A program made the translations under genes and the position numbers. Shown piece by piece: positions 63,365 to 64,000 of a stretch of DNA of 64,000 nt. The notes below the pieces were generated by a model. It was not told the DNA's origin, made no database searches, and saw nothing but the letters and a program-made list of their open reading frames with translations. The DNA lies in NCBI RefSeq assembly GCF_036014215.1, contig NZ_CP107921.1:558001-622000 (forward strand), written 5' to 3'. The stretch is from Streptomyces sp. NBC_00440. GTDB lineage: Bacteria > Actinomycetota > Actinomycetes > Streptomycetales > Streptomycetaceae. Numbering within the stretch: the first letter of the stretch is position 1; every line of letters starts with the position of its first letter.

Positions 63365-64000
63365 ATGAGCTCCCCCAATGGGCCCGCATCCGGCCTGCCT
63401 GTACGAATGCCGCGACCTCGCCAGACCGGACGGCACCGCCGCCCGGAACCCGCGGTGGCTCCTGAGGGCGCGCCCGCGCTGGTTCTCGCTGTTCCCGGCA
63501 CACCTTCCGCCGCTGTCCGCAGCCTGGCGGAAGAGGTTATTTCCATCGCCCGCTCCGAGCTGCCCGGCCTGGATGCCCGTATCGGTTACCTGGATGGCAC
63601 CGACGACGAGTTTCCCGCCCTTGAGGCGGTCCTTTCCCACACCGCGGCCGAGCGGGTGGCGCGCTGTGCGCAGGCGAGGGCCGCCGGACGTGAGGTGGCC
63701 GAGCCGACGGGCGCCACCGCAGTCGTGGTGCCCCTGCTCGCGGGCCCCGACGCGGCCACCGAGCGGCGGATACGGCAGGCCGTGATGGACAGCACCACCG
63801 CCGCCGAGCTGACCGAGGTGCTGGGACCGCACCCGCTGCTCGCGGAGGGCCTGCATGTGCGTCTCTCCGAGGCCGGTCTCTCCCGCGCCGACCGGGCCAG
63901 GCTGTTCACGGTCGCCACCGCCGCCGACGGCATCATCCTGGCGACGGTCGGCGGCGACGAGGCGGTGCAGGCCGCCGGGATCACCGGAATGCTGCTGGCC
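63365..64000 (+). CDS. CbiX/SirB-like protein, cut by the window end
   Basis: The first 212 codons are visible from ATG 63365; the end lies outside. After a basic, probably disordered N-terminus (RMPRPRQTGRHRRPEP), a chelatase-like fold begins at PALVLAVPGTPSAAVRSLAE, with repeated halves (ATAVVVPLLAGPDAATERRI; DGIILATVGGDEAVQAAG). The usual catalytic His of sirohydrochlorin or cobalt chelatases is not evident at the N-terminal strand (VPGTPS where HGS is common). Real function is therefore uncertain. Confidence 0.7.
   Translation, partial: MSSPNGPASGLPVRMPRPRQTGRHRRPEPAVAPEGAPALVLAVPGTPSAAVRSLAEEVISIARSELPGLDARIGYLDGTDDEFPALEAVLSHTAAERVARCAQARAAGREVAEPTGATAVVVPLLAGPDAATERRIRQAVMDSTTAAELTEVLGPHPLLAEGLHVRLSEAGLSRADRARLFTVATAADGIILATVGGDEAVQAAGITGMLLA

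Overview
The window is very GC-rich. Its gene content (two tetR, gntR, lacI, DUF5134, DUF6421, DUF6986, DUF6415-like, RHS/LamG proteins, frequent GTG/TTG starts and ATGA/GTGA overlaps) points to a Streptomyces or close relative. About 55 intact or broken genes are supported. No tRNA, rRNA or CRISPR array was seen.

Layout. (1) 1-6.3 kb, minus strand: a LamG-domain secreted protein followed by the N-terminal part of an RHS-type protein that leaves the window. (2) 6.3-15.1 kb: a patchy accessory region holding a DUF6415-like fragment, an ATPase-like gene with an in-frame stop, a PIN-domain protein, a terminase-like remnant, a tandemly duplicated coiled-coil/Mrr-type endonuclease gene split by a frameshift, an XRE-ImmA/IrrE regulator-protease with an unknown partner, a TniA-like transposase remnant, a perfect 36-bp palindrome and a 10-bp-phased GCTA repeat. 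(3) 15.4-17.5 kb: an FG-GAP protein and a glycosyltransferase relic. (4) 17.5-25.1 kb: alpha-galactoside utilisation (ABC importer, GH27 alpha-galactosidase, ROK kinase, LacI regulator). (5) 25.2-29.8 kb: DUF6986 aldolase-like protein, etfBA, flavin reductase, thioredoxin. (6) 30-42.9 kb: mostly housekeeping and small regulators: PlsC-like acyltransferase, a DUF6421/SDR/threonine aldolase operon, GDPD, GNAT, DUF5134 protein with a 15-bp minisatellite, TetR/dienelactone hydrolase pair, M56 protease, a 169-bp inverted-repeat element, HAD, TetR, ArsR/OYE pair.

(7) 43-50.6 kb is the most coherent metabolic unit: an MFS sugar porter, LutABC lactate oxidation, an enolase-superfamily dehydratase, an FAH-family hydrolase, a rhamnose/fucose mutarotase and a GntR/FCD regulator. 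A CCTATAG box lies before each of the three transcription units. The set fits non-phosphorylative 6-deoxyhexose (L-fucose or L-rhamnose) breakdown to pyruvate plus L-lactate, with LutABC oxidising the lactate.

(8) 50.6-56.5 kb: a heterodimeric ABC exporter with complementary degenerate ATP sites, then a methyltransferase/DUF2064/GT2 operon. (9) 56.6-64 kb: a two-component system, argG with a double ARG-box-like promoter, a BNR-repeat protein, ung, a BadF/BadG-type kinase, and the start of a CbiX-like protein cut by the window end.
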